A stretch of 64,000 nt of DNA from Afipia sp. 1NLS2 (GTDB lineage: Bacteria; Pseudomonadota; Alphaproteobacteria; Rhizobiales; Xanthobacteraceae): contig NZ_ADVZ01000001.1 of the NCBI RefSeq assembly GCF_000178995.1, forward strand, positions 902,001 through 966,000, in the 5' to 3' direction. Numbering within the stretch: the stretch's first letter is position 1; the number at the start of each line of letters is the position of its first letter. Position numbers and translations under genes: made by a program. Below are positions 1 through 7,541 of the stretch, one piece after another. Under the pieces are notes generated by a model. The model saw nothing but the letters and a program-made list of their open reading frames with translations. It had not been told where the DNA came from and ran no database searches.

Positions 1-375
1 AAATCGGCGCTGCAGTCAAAGGGGGAACATAATTTCACCTATCGTCTGCACTGGGGGCCGGATGCGCCGAAGTCCCACGCATTGGCGAGGTTTTCCCGAA
101 CCGGCATCGGAATTCGCGGTGACAACAAGCTTTTCGTATTGGACCTGATCGGAGACATTCTGAAATCGGTCGACCCCAAGAAAGTCAAAGGCGCGGTCAG
201 CGCCGAAAAGGCGGAGATCAAGAATATCGTCACCCAACCGAATCCCGATACTGGCGGCTGGCGATTGAGCTTCGAAATGCCGATCAAGGACAAGACGCCG
301 GTCGAACTGCGGGCTTCACTGATGCAGGACGACAAGGCCCTCTCCGAGGTCTGGGTCTACCGATGGGCACCATAG
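1..375 (+). CDS. opgG: Glucan biosynthesis protein G, C-terminal part
   Basis: The frame is open from the first base and ends at TAG (373-375), so only the last 124 residues are present; the start lies outside the window. The segment contains an HWGPDAP stretch and a beta-rich tail ending VWVYRW, as in the C-terminal domain of OpgG/MdoG. OpgG is a periplasmic protein needed for the backbone of osmoregulated periplasmic glucans. It overlaps the following glucosyltransferase gene by 13 bases, the usual opgG-opgH arrangement, which supports the call. Confidence 0.85.
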   Translation, partial: KSALQSKGEHNFTYRLHWGPDAPKSHALARFSRTGIGIRGDNKLFVLDLIGDILKSVDPKKVKGAVSAEKAEIKNIVTQPNPDTGGWRLSFEMPIKDKTPVELRASLMQDDKALSEVWVYRWAP

Positions 376-2516
376 ACGCACCACGCTCGCCCATCGCTAA
401 CCGCGCCAAGGATGGATACGGCTTCCTGCCTGCCGAGAATCCATTGACCATGGTTCCATCGCAGCTTTGGAGTGCTGCGCCCCCGGGCCGCGCTCGGGAC
501 AAACCGACATCAACGATGCCGTTGCGGCGTATCTACATCTTCGTCGGGACCGCAGCCATGACGCTCGCCGGCGGCTACGAGATGTATGAAGTGCTTCAGG
601 TTGGCGGAGTTACCATCTTGGAAGGTCTGGTCCTCGGGCTGTTTGTCCTGCTGTTCGCCTGGATCGCTTTTTCGTTCGTGTCCGCGCTCGCTGGCTTCGC
701 CGTGTTGCTCCTCCGGAAACGCGAGGTTCTGCGAATCGACACCTTAGGCCCCCTACCGACTGTCATCGGCCGAACAGCGATGCTCTTGCCGACATACAAC
801 GAGGATGCGCATCGCATCATGGCGCGTCTGCAGGCCATCTACGAATCCGTCGAAGAAACCGGAGTTGGCCATAGGTTCGACTGGTTCGTGTTGAGCGACA
901 CCACCGATCCCTCAATCTGGATCGCCGAGGAAGCGAGCTTCCTGCAACTGCGCCGGAACTGCGATACCGGCCGGTTATACTACCGCCATCGGGCCGACAA
1001 CACCGCGCGGAAATCCGGCAACATTGCCGAGTGGATCGGGCGGTTCGGCGCAAGCTACGACCATATGATCATCCTCGATGCGGATAGTTTGATGTCCGGC
1101 GACACCATCGTGCGGCTGGCCGCGGCGATGGACTTTCATCCGGACGTCGCCCTCATCCAAACGCTACCCATTGTTGTCAACGCTCGCAGCCTTTTTTCGC
1201 GGCTCCAGCAATTCGCCGGCCGGCTTTACGGCCCCCTGATCGCGGCAGGAATCGCATGGTGGCACGGCTCGGACGGTAACTACTGGGGCCATAATGCCAT
1301 CATCCGGGTACGTGCGTTTGCCCAGGATGCCGGGCTTCCGGAATTGCGCGGCCGCAAGCCGTTCGGCGGTCATATTTTGAGCCACGATTTTGTCGAGGCG
1401 GCGCTGATGCGGCGCGCTGGCTGGGCCATCCATATGGCGCCGACGCTTGGCGGCAGCTTTGAGGAATGCCCGCCGTCGCTGCTCGATTTCGCCGCGCGCG
1501 ATCGCCGGTGGTGTCAGGGAAATCTCCAGCATCTGGCGGTATTGCCGGCACGTGGGCTGTATTGGATATCCCGACTGCACCTACTGACCGGAATCGGGTC
1601 ATACCTTACTGCTCCGCTCTGGCTATTGTTCCTGTTGCTCGGGATCCTGATTTCACTGCAAGCGCAATTTGTCCGACCGGAATATTTCTCGAAAGGTTTT
1701 TCGCTGTTCCCTAAATGGCCGGCGCAGGATCCTGTTCTCGCGGCATGGGTGTTCGGGGGCACGATGGGCCTTCTGATCGTCCCGAAGATTCTGGCTTACG
1801 TTCTTCTTCTCACTCAACGCGACAATCGCCGAGCATTCGGGGGCGTGAGAGCCTTGGCTGGCATCGTGATTGAGACCTTGCTGTCCGCCCTGATCGCGCC
1901 CGTAATGATGATCTTTCAATCGACTGCGGTCGGTGAAATTCTTCTTGGACGTGACTCGGGATGGCAGGTTCAGCGTCGCGACGACGGCGGAGTGACGCCA
2001 CGTGAACTCTATCGCAAATATGCCGCCCCCACGCTGTGCGGTGTCGCGATGGCTCTCAGCGCTTACGCGGTCTCCGTGCCGCTGTTCTTATGCACATCTC
2101 CGGTAATCCTTGGCCTTCTGCTCGCCATCCCGCTGGGATTTGCTACTTCGGCTGGTTCGCGACCGGGCGGGCTGTTTGCGACGCCCGAGGAAACAGCGCC
2201 ACCGCACGTGCTGCTTCGGGCAAATGAACTGGCGGCTGTTCCGGGGCCTCTTCCAACGGATGCGCTATCGACGCTCCGTGGCGATCCCGCGACGCTGAAA
2301 CACCATCTGGATTCGATCGCTCCCCGAGTAGGGCGCATGCGCGGCCAGATTGACCATCATCTCGCTGTCGCCCGGGCCAAGATTGATGACGCAGAGACAT
2401 TTGAGGAGGCCGTCGGCTACCTGACGATGCGAGAGACCGCCGCCGTCCTTAACGACCGACCCATGCTCGAGCGTATGATGACAATGGCACTGGGCGTCAC
2501 TTCAAATCTCAGGTGA
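363..2516 (+). CDS. opgH: Glucan biosynthesis glucosyltransferase H
   Basis: This 717-residue inner-membrane family 2 glycosyltransferase would build the linear beta-glucan backbone of osmoregulated periplasmic glucans from UDP-glucose. Two N-terminal membrane segments (about residues 50-120) precede a cytosolic catalytic domain with the nucleotide-binding LPTYNEDAHR start, the ILDADS acidic motif and the RDRRWCQGN form of the QxxRW motif. Several membrane segments follow (about residues 405-600). The length is in the family range. The start ATG overlaps the end of opgG, indicating translational coupling. Confidence 0.92.
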   Translation: MGTIDAPRSPIANRAKDGYGFLPAENPLTMVPSQLWSAAPPGRARDKPTSTMPLRRIYIFVGTAAMTLAGGYEMYEVLQVGGVTILEGLVLGLFVLLFAWIAFSFVSALAGFAVLLLRKREVLRIDTLGPLPTVIGRTAMLLPTYNEDAHRIMARLQAIYESVEETGVGHRFDWFVLSDTTDPSIWIAEEASFLQLRRNCDTGRLYYRHRADNTARKSGNIAEWIGRFGASYDHMIILDADSLMSGDTIVRLAAAMDFHPDVALIQTLPIVVNARSLFSRLQQFAGRLYGPLIAAGIAWWHGSDGNYWGHNAIIRVRAFAQDAGLPELRGRKPFGGHILSHDFVEAALMRRAGWAIHMAPTLGGSFEECPPSLLDFAARDRRWCQGNLQHLAVLPARGLYWISRLHLLTGIGSYLTAPLWLLFLLLGILISLQAQFVRPEYFSKGFSLFPKWPAQDPVLAAWVFGGTMGLLIVPKILAYVLLLTQRDNRRAFGGVRALAGIVIETLLSALIAPVMMIFQSTAVGEILLGRDSGWQVQRRDDGGVTPRELYRKYAAPTLCGVAMALSAYAVSVPLFLCTSPVILGLLLAIPLGFATSAGSRPGGLFATPEETAPPHVLLRANELAAVPGPLPTDALSTLRGDPATLKHHLDSIAPRVGRMRGQIDHHLAVARAKIDDAETFEEAVGYLTMRETAAVLNDRPMLERMMTMALGVTSNLR

Positions 2517-2992
2517 CACAGCTAATACTATGACATGATAAAGTGCTTACTGCGCCGGTGACGGAAAGAATCGATCTCGCGGTCGTGCAGTCAACCAACA
2601 GTCCCGCCCGCCCTTTTTCTCCCCGAATTATTGGAAAGTAATCCGATTCCGTGAGCTTTGGTTCGATCAAAATGATCTTCTGATTCATCACTCTCAGCAC
2701 CGTCCGTATTCGCGCGGCCTTACCAATTAGCTATGAATCGCAGCACTGTTGGCCAAGCCGCACGACGCAATTCACGGTCACCCACGCGGCCAAGCAGAAC
2801 AGGCCGGCCGAAGCCGGGACGCACTCATCGCAGCGCGGCCATCGACGACGAGGTAACGCGAGTTATCGACGTACTTGCCGATCCAGTAAGGTGCGTTCGT
2901 CTTAGGACGAGCGCGGCTCATAGACGGTGGCGTACATCGTCGGCCAGCCTGACGCTGGAATGGGTAGATGGTGGCGAAACGGGGAGCACCGG
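2517..2992. other. Intergenic region without a convincing gene
   Basis: No conserved protein was recognised between opgH and the convergent histidine kinase gene. A 47-codon minus-strand frame starts at ATG 2921 and ends at 2778 (MSRARPKTNAPYWIGKYVDN...), but it has no ribosome binding site I can see and no family I recognise; it could be a gene remnant. No strong GC hairpin with a T-tract was found. Confidence 0.4.
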
Positions 2993-4201
2993 TTAACTCG
3001 CGCTCAGCTCCAATGGAAAATCAAGTTGGACGACTGTGCCGTTTGGCGTGTTGGAGGCTACCGCAATACGACCGTCGAGCTGAGCGACCAAACTCTTGAT
3101 GACCTTGAAGCCCAGGCTCGCCCGTGGCTGGTCGATATCGAAATCTTGCGGAAGACCAACTCCTTGATCCGATACATCCACGTGCAGGTCGGCTCCACGC
3201 GGCTCGCCCGCTACCTTAATCTCGCCGGATCCCCCGGGGTAAGCATGCTTGGCCGAATTTGTTACGAGCTCGTTGATCAGAAGGCCCAGCGGAATCGCCT
3301 TGTCAGCAGAAATCATCAGATGGCCGAAAGCGAAGCTTACCTTATGTGCAACGGTTTCCTGCAGGTTCCTGCACAGTTCGCCCGCGAAGTCGGCGATGTC
3401 GACAAACCCGATTCTTGTGCTACGCCATAAATGATCGTGCACCTGGGCAATCGTGGTAATGCGAGAGGCAGCATCCTGAAGCGCATTCTGGACGTCTGCC
3501 GACTGCGCGTTGCGGCTTTGCACGCGGAGCAATCCAACGACGGATGCGAGGCTGTTCTTAACGCGGTGGCTCATCTCGCGCGTCAACATGGCTTGGTGAT
3601 CGAGAGCCTTCTGAAGGTCCGCGTCGGCATGTTGGCGCTCGATGGCGATGCCAAGCAACCCCGCGAAGCCGGCAAGGAATTCCGCATCCGCAACATCGAA
3701 TTGCCCGGAGTCCGGACTGTCGACTTCAAGGACACCAAACGGCAGAGCACCTTCGCCACCCCGCGCGATCAGAACGTTGATTGCGCGCTTTATGCCGTGA
3801 TCCGACAAAAGTTTTGGCGTACGAAAGCGGGTTTCTTGATGAAGATGATTGGAAATGACCGTTCGTCCAGTTTGGAACGCGTAGCCAGCAGGGGATTCCA
3901 GGTCGATCGCAAAAGACACTTGGCCAATCGTCCCTGGCGCCCAGCCGACGCCGGCGCACACCAACAGCCGTTTGTCGTCGGCGGTATACTCCAGGACTTT
4001 GGCGAACGGGGTTTCGAGGCCTTGGGCACAAAGCTCGGTGGCCCTCTGCAGGATTTGTCCGATGTCGCGGGTCTGCAGCGCGGAACGGCCGAACTCGCCC
4101 AGCAAGGACTGTTGCCGCAGGCGGTAAGGAAGCTCTTGCCTGGTGACATCGGTCGCTGCGGTAGGGACCGATACCGACTCCTTCCCTGGCGTGGCGGGCA
4201 T
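2993..4201 (-). CDS. GAF-domain sensor histidine kinase (HisKA_2 type)
   Basis: This is a 402-residue cytosolic histidine kinase with no membrane segment. A GAF domain occupies about residues 40-185. A HisKA_2-type phosphoacceptor helix follows with the box EMSHRVKNSLASV, then an HATPase domain with an N-box (NELVTNSAKHA) and a G-box (DQGVGLP). Such kinases often act without an adjacent response regulator, and none is found here. The ATG at 4201 (MPATPGKE) is preferred because the 18 upstream in-frame residues look non-coding. The ligand of the GAF domain and the partner regulator are unknown; location beside metal genes is the only hint of a role. Confidence 0.82.
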   Translation of the reverse strand: MPATPGKESVSVPTAATDVTRQELPYRLRQQSLLGEFGRSALQTRDIGQILQRATELCAQGLETPFAKVLEYTADDKRLLVCAGVGWAPGTIGQVSFAIDLESPAGYAFQTGRTVISNHLHQETRFRTPKLLSDHGIKRAINVLIARGGEGALPFGVLEVDSPDSGQFDVADAEFLAGFAGLLGIAIERQHADADLQKALDHQAMLTREMSHRVKNSLASVVGLLRVQSRNAQSADVQNALQDAASRITTIAQVHDHLWRSTRIGFVDIADFAGELCRNLQETVAHKVSFAFGHLMISADKAIPLGLLINELVTNSAKHAYPGGSGEIKVAGEPRGADLHVDVSDQGVGLPQDFDIDQPRASLGFKVIKSLVAQLDGRIAVASNTPNGTVVQLDFPLELSAS

Positions 4202-4370
4202 AACATTGTTTCCGTCAAATTGGGGGTGCGACCTCGACACCCGACGACGTAGCACGGCGCGATTGAGAAAGCAGAGATTTTAGCCCAGAACCGTGCGTGT
4301 GCGGTAAGTTGCAACGATTGCGCCAATTTGTTGAGCTGGAAGGCACGCGTGATGCAAATTTCGCATTGAT

Positions 4371-5636
4371 CTAAGCAGAGGACACTTGGTCACTGACCTC
4401 GATCGTGAGGTGGGACAAATCACGGAACTTGCTGAGATTGCGGCGATAATATTCGGCTCCACGGTGTTTCTCGGTCGTGACGGCGACGATTGCTCCGAGG
4501 TGCCCGGGCCCCAACCGCCAGAGATGCAAATCGGTCACCCGATCTCCATCGCTCTCGATCGTCTGCCTGACCTTATCCGCCATGCGCGGGTCCGGATTGC
4601 GGTCCAGCAGGATGCCACCTGTGTCCCGCAACAGGCCGAACGACCAGTTCGCAATAACGACCGCGCCGATCAAACCGGCGAGCGGATCCATCCAAAGCCA
4701 TCCGAAGGCTCGTGCGAGGAGAAGTCCGACGATCACCAACACCGAAACGGCGGCATCGGCCGCGACATGGACGATCGCCGCCCGCATATTGTTATCCCGA
4801 TGATGGGCGCTCCCAGACGCTTCGTGAGCATGCTCTTCGAATCTCTCTTCGAATTCCTTGAGCCGACCGCCCTGCTCCAGACGGACCTTGGCCACGAACT
4901 CATGAGGTTCCGGAATCTCGTCGATCGATTCCAGATATCGTCCACGATCCGCGAATGTGAATGTCTCTCTACTGCCAGCAGGTCTTATGGTCTCTACGGT
5001 GACGTGCGAAGCATCCAACTGCAGACCATCCGGAAGCTGCAGTCGGAAACGCGGCGGCACACCATTTTCAAAAACCTTAAGTTCGACCACGCCGGCTCCG
5101 AGATCGATCCGGCGAACATCCTCACCGTGATCGTGTGGATGTTCGTGACCATGTGAATGACCGTGTCCGTGATGACCGCCGGACAACAACCACGCGCTTG
5201 CGAGATTAACACCAAGGCCGAGCACGGCGATCGGAATGGCCTCATTGAAACTGATGGCGACGGGGGACAGGAAACGCGATACCGCCTCATAACCGATCAG
5301 CAACGCGATCATCGCCAATATGATCGCGCTGCTGTATCCGGCGAGATCCCCGAACTTCCCGGTGCCGAAGGTGAAATTCCGGTCGTTGGCATGCTTGCGC
5401 GCATATGTATAAGCCAATGCCGCCAACAGAAGCGCGCCGGCATGGGTCGACATATGCAGACCGTCGGCGATCAGGGCCAACGATCCGAACAGTGCGCCGC
5501 CGACGATCTCCGCGATCATCATGACGCCACACAGCACGATGACCGCCCAGGTCCGGCGCGCGGCCTTGTCGTGGTCTTCTCCTAAAAATACGTGATCATG
5601 CGCGGCGAAAGGATCGAACGTTCGGTCGTCGGTCAT
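4371..5636 (-). CDS. dmeF: Cation diffusion facilitator, DmeF-like Ni/Co exporter
   Basis: This 421-residue inner-membrane proton antiporter of the CDF family would export divalent metals from the cytosol. Six membrane segments can be traced. The transport-site residues are in LIADGLHMSTHA (segment 2) and HVAADAAVS (segment 5, HxxxD). A His-rich loop (HHGHGHSHGHEHPHDHGED, about residues 155-175) and a long cytosolic insert of about 110 residues separate segments 4 and 5, as in DmeF. It lies 9 bases behind a RcnR-type repressor gene, the dmeR-dmeF arrangement known from rhizobia. Nickel and cobalt as substrates are inferred from that pairing; zinc cannot be excluded. Confidence 0.86.
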   Translation of the reverse strand: MTDDRTFDPFAAHDHVFLGEDHDKAARRTWAVIVLCGVMMIAEIVGGALFGSLALIADGLHMSTHAGALLLAALAYTYARKHANDRNFTFGTGKFGDLAGYSSAIILAMIALLIGYEAVSRFLSPVAISFNEAIPIAVLGLGVNLASAWLLSGGHHGHGHSHGHEHPHDHGEDVRRIDLGAGVVELKVFENGVPPRFRLQLPDGLQLDASHVTVETIRPAGSRETFTFADRGRYLESIDEIPEPHEFVAKVRLEQGGRLKEFEERFEEHAHEASGSAHHRDNNMRAAIVHVAADAAVSVLVIVGLLLARAFGWLWMDPLAGLIGAVVIANWSFGLLRDTGGILLDRNPDPRMADKVRQTIESDGDRVTDLHLWRLGPGHLGAIVAVTTEKHRGAEYYRRNLSKFRDLSHLTIEVSDQVSSA

Positions 5637-5645
5637 GGCGCGTCC

Positions 5646-5924
5646 TTACTTCAGGTAGGTATGAACGACTTCGATCAGTTGATCTGCCGCATCTGCATTG
5701 AGCGCGCCGGGGTTCTTCTGGGGATCGACCAGATGGGTGCGGATGTGATCTTCCACCACCTCGGCCATCAGACCTGCGACACTTCCACGGATGCCGGCAA
5801 TCATGTGCATGATGCGCTCGCACTCAGCTTCTTCGCTCAACGCACGTTCGATGGCCTCAACCTGCCCGCGTATACGGCGGACGCGCGCAAGCAGCCTCTT
5901 TTTCTCTCGGATGGTATGGCTCAT
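5646..5924 (-). CDS. dmeR: RcnR/DmeR-family Ni/Co-responsive repressor
   Basis: A 92-residue all-helical DUF156 repressor. The residues matching the RcnR nickel/cobalt site are all present: His3, Cys35, His60 and His64. This ligand set differs from the copper-type C-H-C set seen in two other family members in this window. It is first in a two-gene operon with dmeF and would derepress it when metal is bound. Its own promoter region carries a C6 tract between TA dinucleotides, resembling the RcnR operator. Confidence 0.88.
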   Translation of the reverse strand: MSHTIREKKRLLARVRRIRGQVEAIERALSEEAECERIMHMIAGIRGSVAGLMAEVVEDHIRTHLVDPQKNPGALNADAADQLIEVVHTYLK

Positions 5925-5936
5925 GCGACAATATAG

Positions 5937-5951
5937 CCTACCCCCCTATCC
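5937..5951. promoter_or_regulatory. Probable DmeR operator
   Basis: The sequence CCTACCCCCCTATCC sits 13 bases upstream of the dmeR start. A run of six C flanked by TA on both sides matches the layout of RcnR-type sites (a G/C6 tract flanked by TA-rich half sites). Assignment to DmeR is by proximity and fingerprint. Confidence 0.55.
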
Positions 5952-5975
5952 TTTTCAAGCCGCAGCTCTGGATTG

Positions 5976-6000
5976 GCTTATCCCCCTGGGGAGGATAAGC
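5976..6000. promoter_or_regulatory. Perfect inverted repeat before the Czc-like operon
   Basis: Arms GCTTATCC (5976-5983) and GGATAAGC (5993-6000) are perfect inverted complements around a CCCTGGGGA centre. The repeat ends 7 bases before the start of the CsoR-like gene at 6008, where a repressor would block transcription or ribosome entry. It is most simply read as the operator of that regulator and is distinct from the C6 site serving dmeR. Confidence 0.6.
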
Positions 6001-6007
6001 TCTGCGG

Positions 6008-6286
6008 ATGGCAAAAGTTCATGTTCACGAAACTCATCCCAATATCGTCAAGCGACTCCGTCGCGCGGAGGGGCACCTTCGCCGGGTCATCGGCATGTTC
6101 GACGAAGGCCGGTCGTGCCTGGATCTGGCTCAGCAGCTTCATGCGGTCGAGAAGGCCGTCGGCGAGGCGAAGCGAACGCTGATCCACGACCACGTGGACC
6201 ACTGCCTCGATATCGCCGTGAGCGGTCCCGGCAAATCGACAAGAACCGTCGTCGACGAGTTCAAGGCCATTTCCAAATATCTGTGA
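6008..6286 (+). CDS. CsoR/RcnR-family metal-sensing repressor (second paralogue)
   Basis: A 92-residue DUF156-family repressor. It carries Cys37, His62 and Cys66, the spacing of the CsoR x-C-H-C site, plus extra N-terminal histidines (His5, His7, His10) that could add ligands as in RcnR or NreA-like proteins. It is the first gene of a plus-strand run with an RND adaptor (37 bases downstream) and pump, so it probably represses that export operon. The metal it senses cannot be settled: the fingerprint is copper-like, but the adjacent pump belongs to the divalent-cation type. Confidence 0.82.
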   Translation: MAKVHVHETHPNIVKRLRRAEGHLRRVIGMFDEGRSCLDLAQQLHAVEKAVGEAKRTLIHDHVDHCLDIAVSGPGKSTRTVVDEFKAISKYL

Positions 6287-6323
6287 CGGCGCCGCGCTGG
6301 CAGCACGTCGGAAGAGTATCATA

Positions 6324-7538
6324 ATGAGTCGCTCGACAATCGTTGCGCTTGCGTTCGCGGCAGGAGCCGGGATTGTCGCGCTCACGCCGGTGCTGTCGAC
6401 GATCGCCCAACGGGCGGTCGGAACAGGCCCCCAGTCGAAGATAGCAATTTCGCCGAAGCCGTCGGCACCTGAGCCGATCTCCGGCCTTCTTTCTATGAGC
6501 GATGAGCAAATCAAGCTCGCGCAGATCGATCTGGTCGAGGTCGGACCGGCAGCAATCGCCAGGCGTCTCGTCGTTCCGGGTTCGGTCGTTCCCGACGCGA
6601 ACCTGATCGCGCATGTCTCGGTCAAGCTATCCGGGACGGTCGCAGAGCTGCGCAAGAATATCGGTGAAGATGTCGCAAAGGATGAAGTGATCGCCGTCCT
6701 CGAAAGTCGCGAGGTCGCTGATGCCAAGAGCGAATACTTGGCAGCCAAGCTCACAAACGATCTGCAACAGGACTTGTCCACACGCGACAAGACGCTTTGG
6801 GACAGCCGTGTAGGCACCGAACAGCAATACCTGCGCTCCCGCAACGCTGCGGCGCAAACCGAAATGCGCGTCAAAATCGCGCGACAGAAATTGCTCGCGC
6901 TGGGCCTCGGCGAAAAGGAGATCACCGCGGTGCCCGGGGCTCCTGAGGCTTCGCTTCGACGTCAGGATGTACGCTCGCCAATCTCTGGGCGGGTGGCCGA
7001 ACGCAAGGTGGAGTTGGGCACAGCCGTTGGACGGGACAGTCTGGAGACCGAATTGTTCGTCGTGGTCGACCTGAGCCGCGTCTGGGTCGAATTGTCTGTA
7101 GCCTCTTCCGACCTCCAGTTGATCAAGGAAGGCCAGTCGGTCAAAATTTCCGCACGAGGTCTTGCCGAGACAACCATCGGCAAGATCATCTTCGTGAGCC
7201 CTCTGGTCGACAAGGATACGCGCACCGCGCGCGTCGTGGCTGAAATCTCGAATCCCGACCAGACCTGGCGTCCGGGATCGTTCGTCACGGCGGGGATCAT
7301 GCTCAACGAGCGGACCGTAGCTGTCGCGGTGCCCGCGACCGCGATCCAGAAGCTGGATGGCCAACCGATCGTGTTCGTTCGGACCAAAGACGGCTTTGAG
7401 AAGCGCAACGTCGTGGTTGGTGAGAGCGAGGATCAGGCCATCGAGATCGTATCCGGTGTCACTCCCGGCGAGACGATCGCCACGACGAACACGTTCTCGC
7501 TCAAGGCCGAGCTTTCGAAGCTACGGGACGAGGACTGA
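6324..7538 (+). CDS. CzcB/CnrB-like RND adaptor protein
   Basis: A 404-residue periplasmic membrane-fusion protein linking an RND pump to an outer-membrane channel. An N-terminal hydrophobic anchor or signal (about residues 5-28) is followed by a biotinyl-lipoyl-like half (SVKLSGTVAELRKNIGEDV), an alpha-hairpin (about residues 135-200), the second lipoyl half (VRSPISGRVAERKV) and beta-barrel and membrane-proximal domains. The following pump gene starts 3 bases after its stop. No cognate outer-membrane factor gene lies in this operon; the TolC-type gene near 30 kb might serve both systems. Confidence 0.88.
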   Translation: MSRSTIVALAFAAGAGIVALTPVLSTIAQRAVGTGPQSKIAISPKPSAPEPISGLLSMSDEQIKLAQIDLVEVGPAAIARRLVVPGSVVPDANLIAHVSVKLSGTVAELRKNIGEDVAKDEVIAVLESREVADAKSEYLAAKLTNDLQQDLSTRDKTLWDSRVGTEQQYLRSRNAAAQTEMRVKIARQKLLALGLGEKEITAVPGAPEASLRRQDVRSPISGRVAERKVELGTAVGRDSLETELFVVVDLSRVWVELSVASSDLQLIKEGQSVKISARGLAETTIGKIIFVSPLVDKDTRTARVVAEISNPDQTWRPGSFVTAGIMLNERTVAVAVPATAIQKLDGQPIVFVRTKDGFEKRNVVVGESEDQAIEIVSGVTPGETIATTNTFSLKAELSKLRDED

Positions 7539-7541
7539 GCT

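Noticed and set aside
2733-2996. Plus-strand 87-codon frame after opgH with GRPKPGRTHR, resembling a regulator N-terminus
   Set aside because: No helix-turn-helix or other support follows; low-complexity Arg/Ser/Thr composition suggests noise.
3431-4252. Plus-strand 273-codon open frame across the histidine kinase gene
   Set aside because: It is the antisense of a well-supported kinase with GAF, H-box and ATPase motifs, and its own translation has no recognisable domain.
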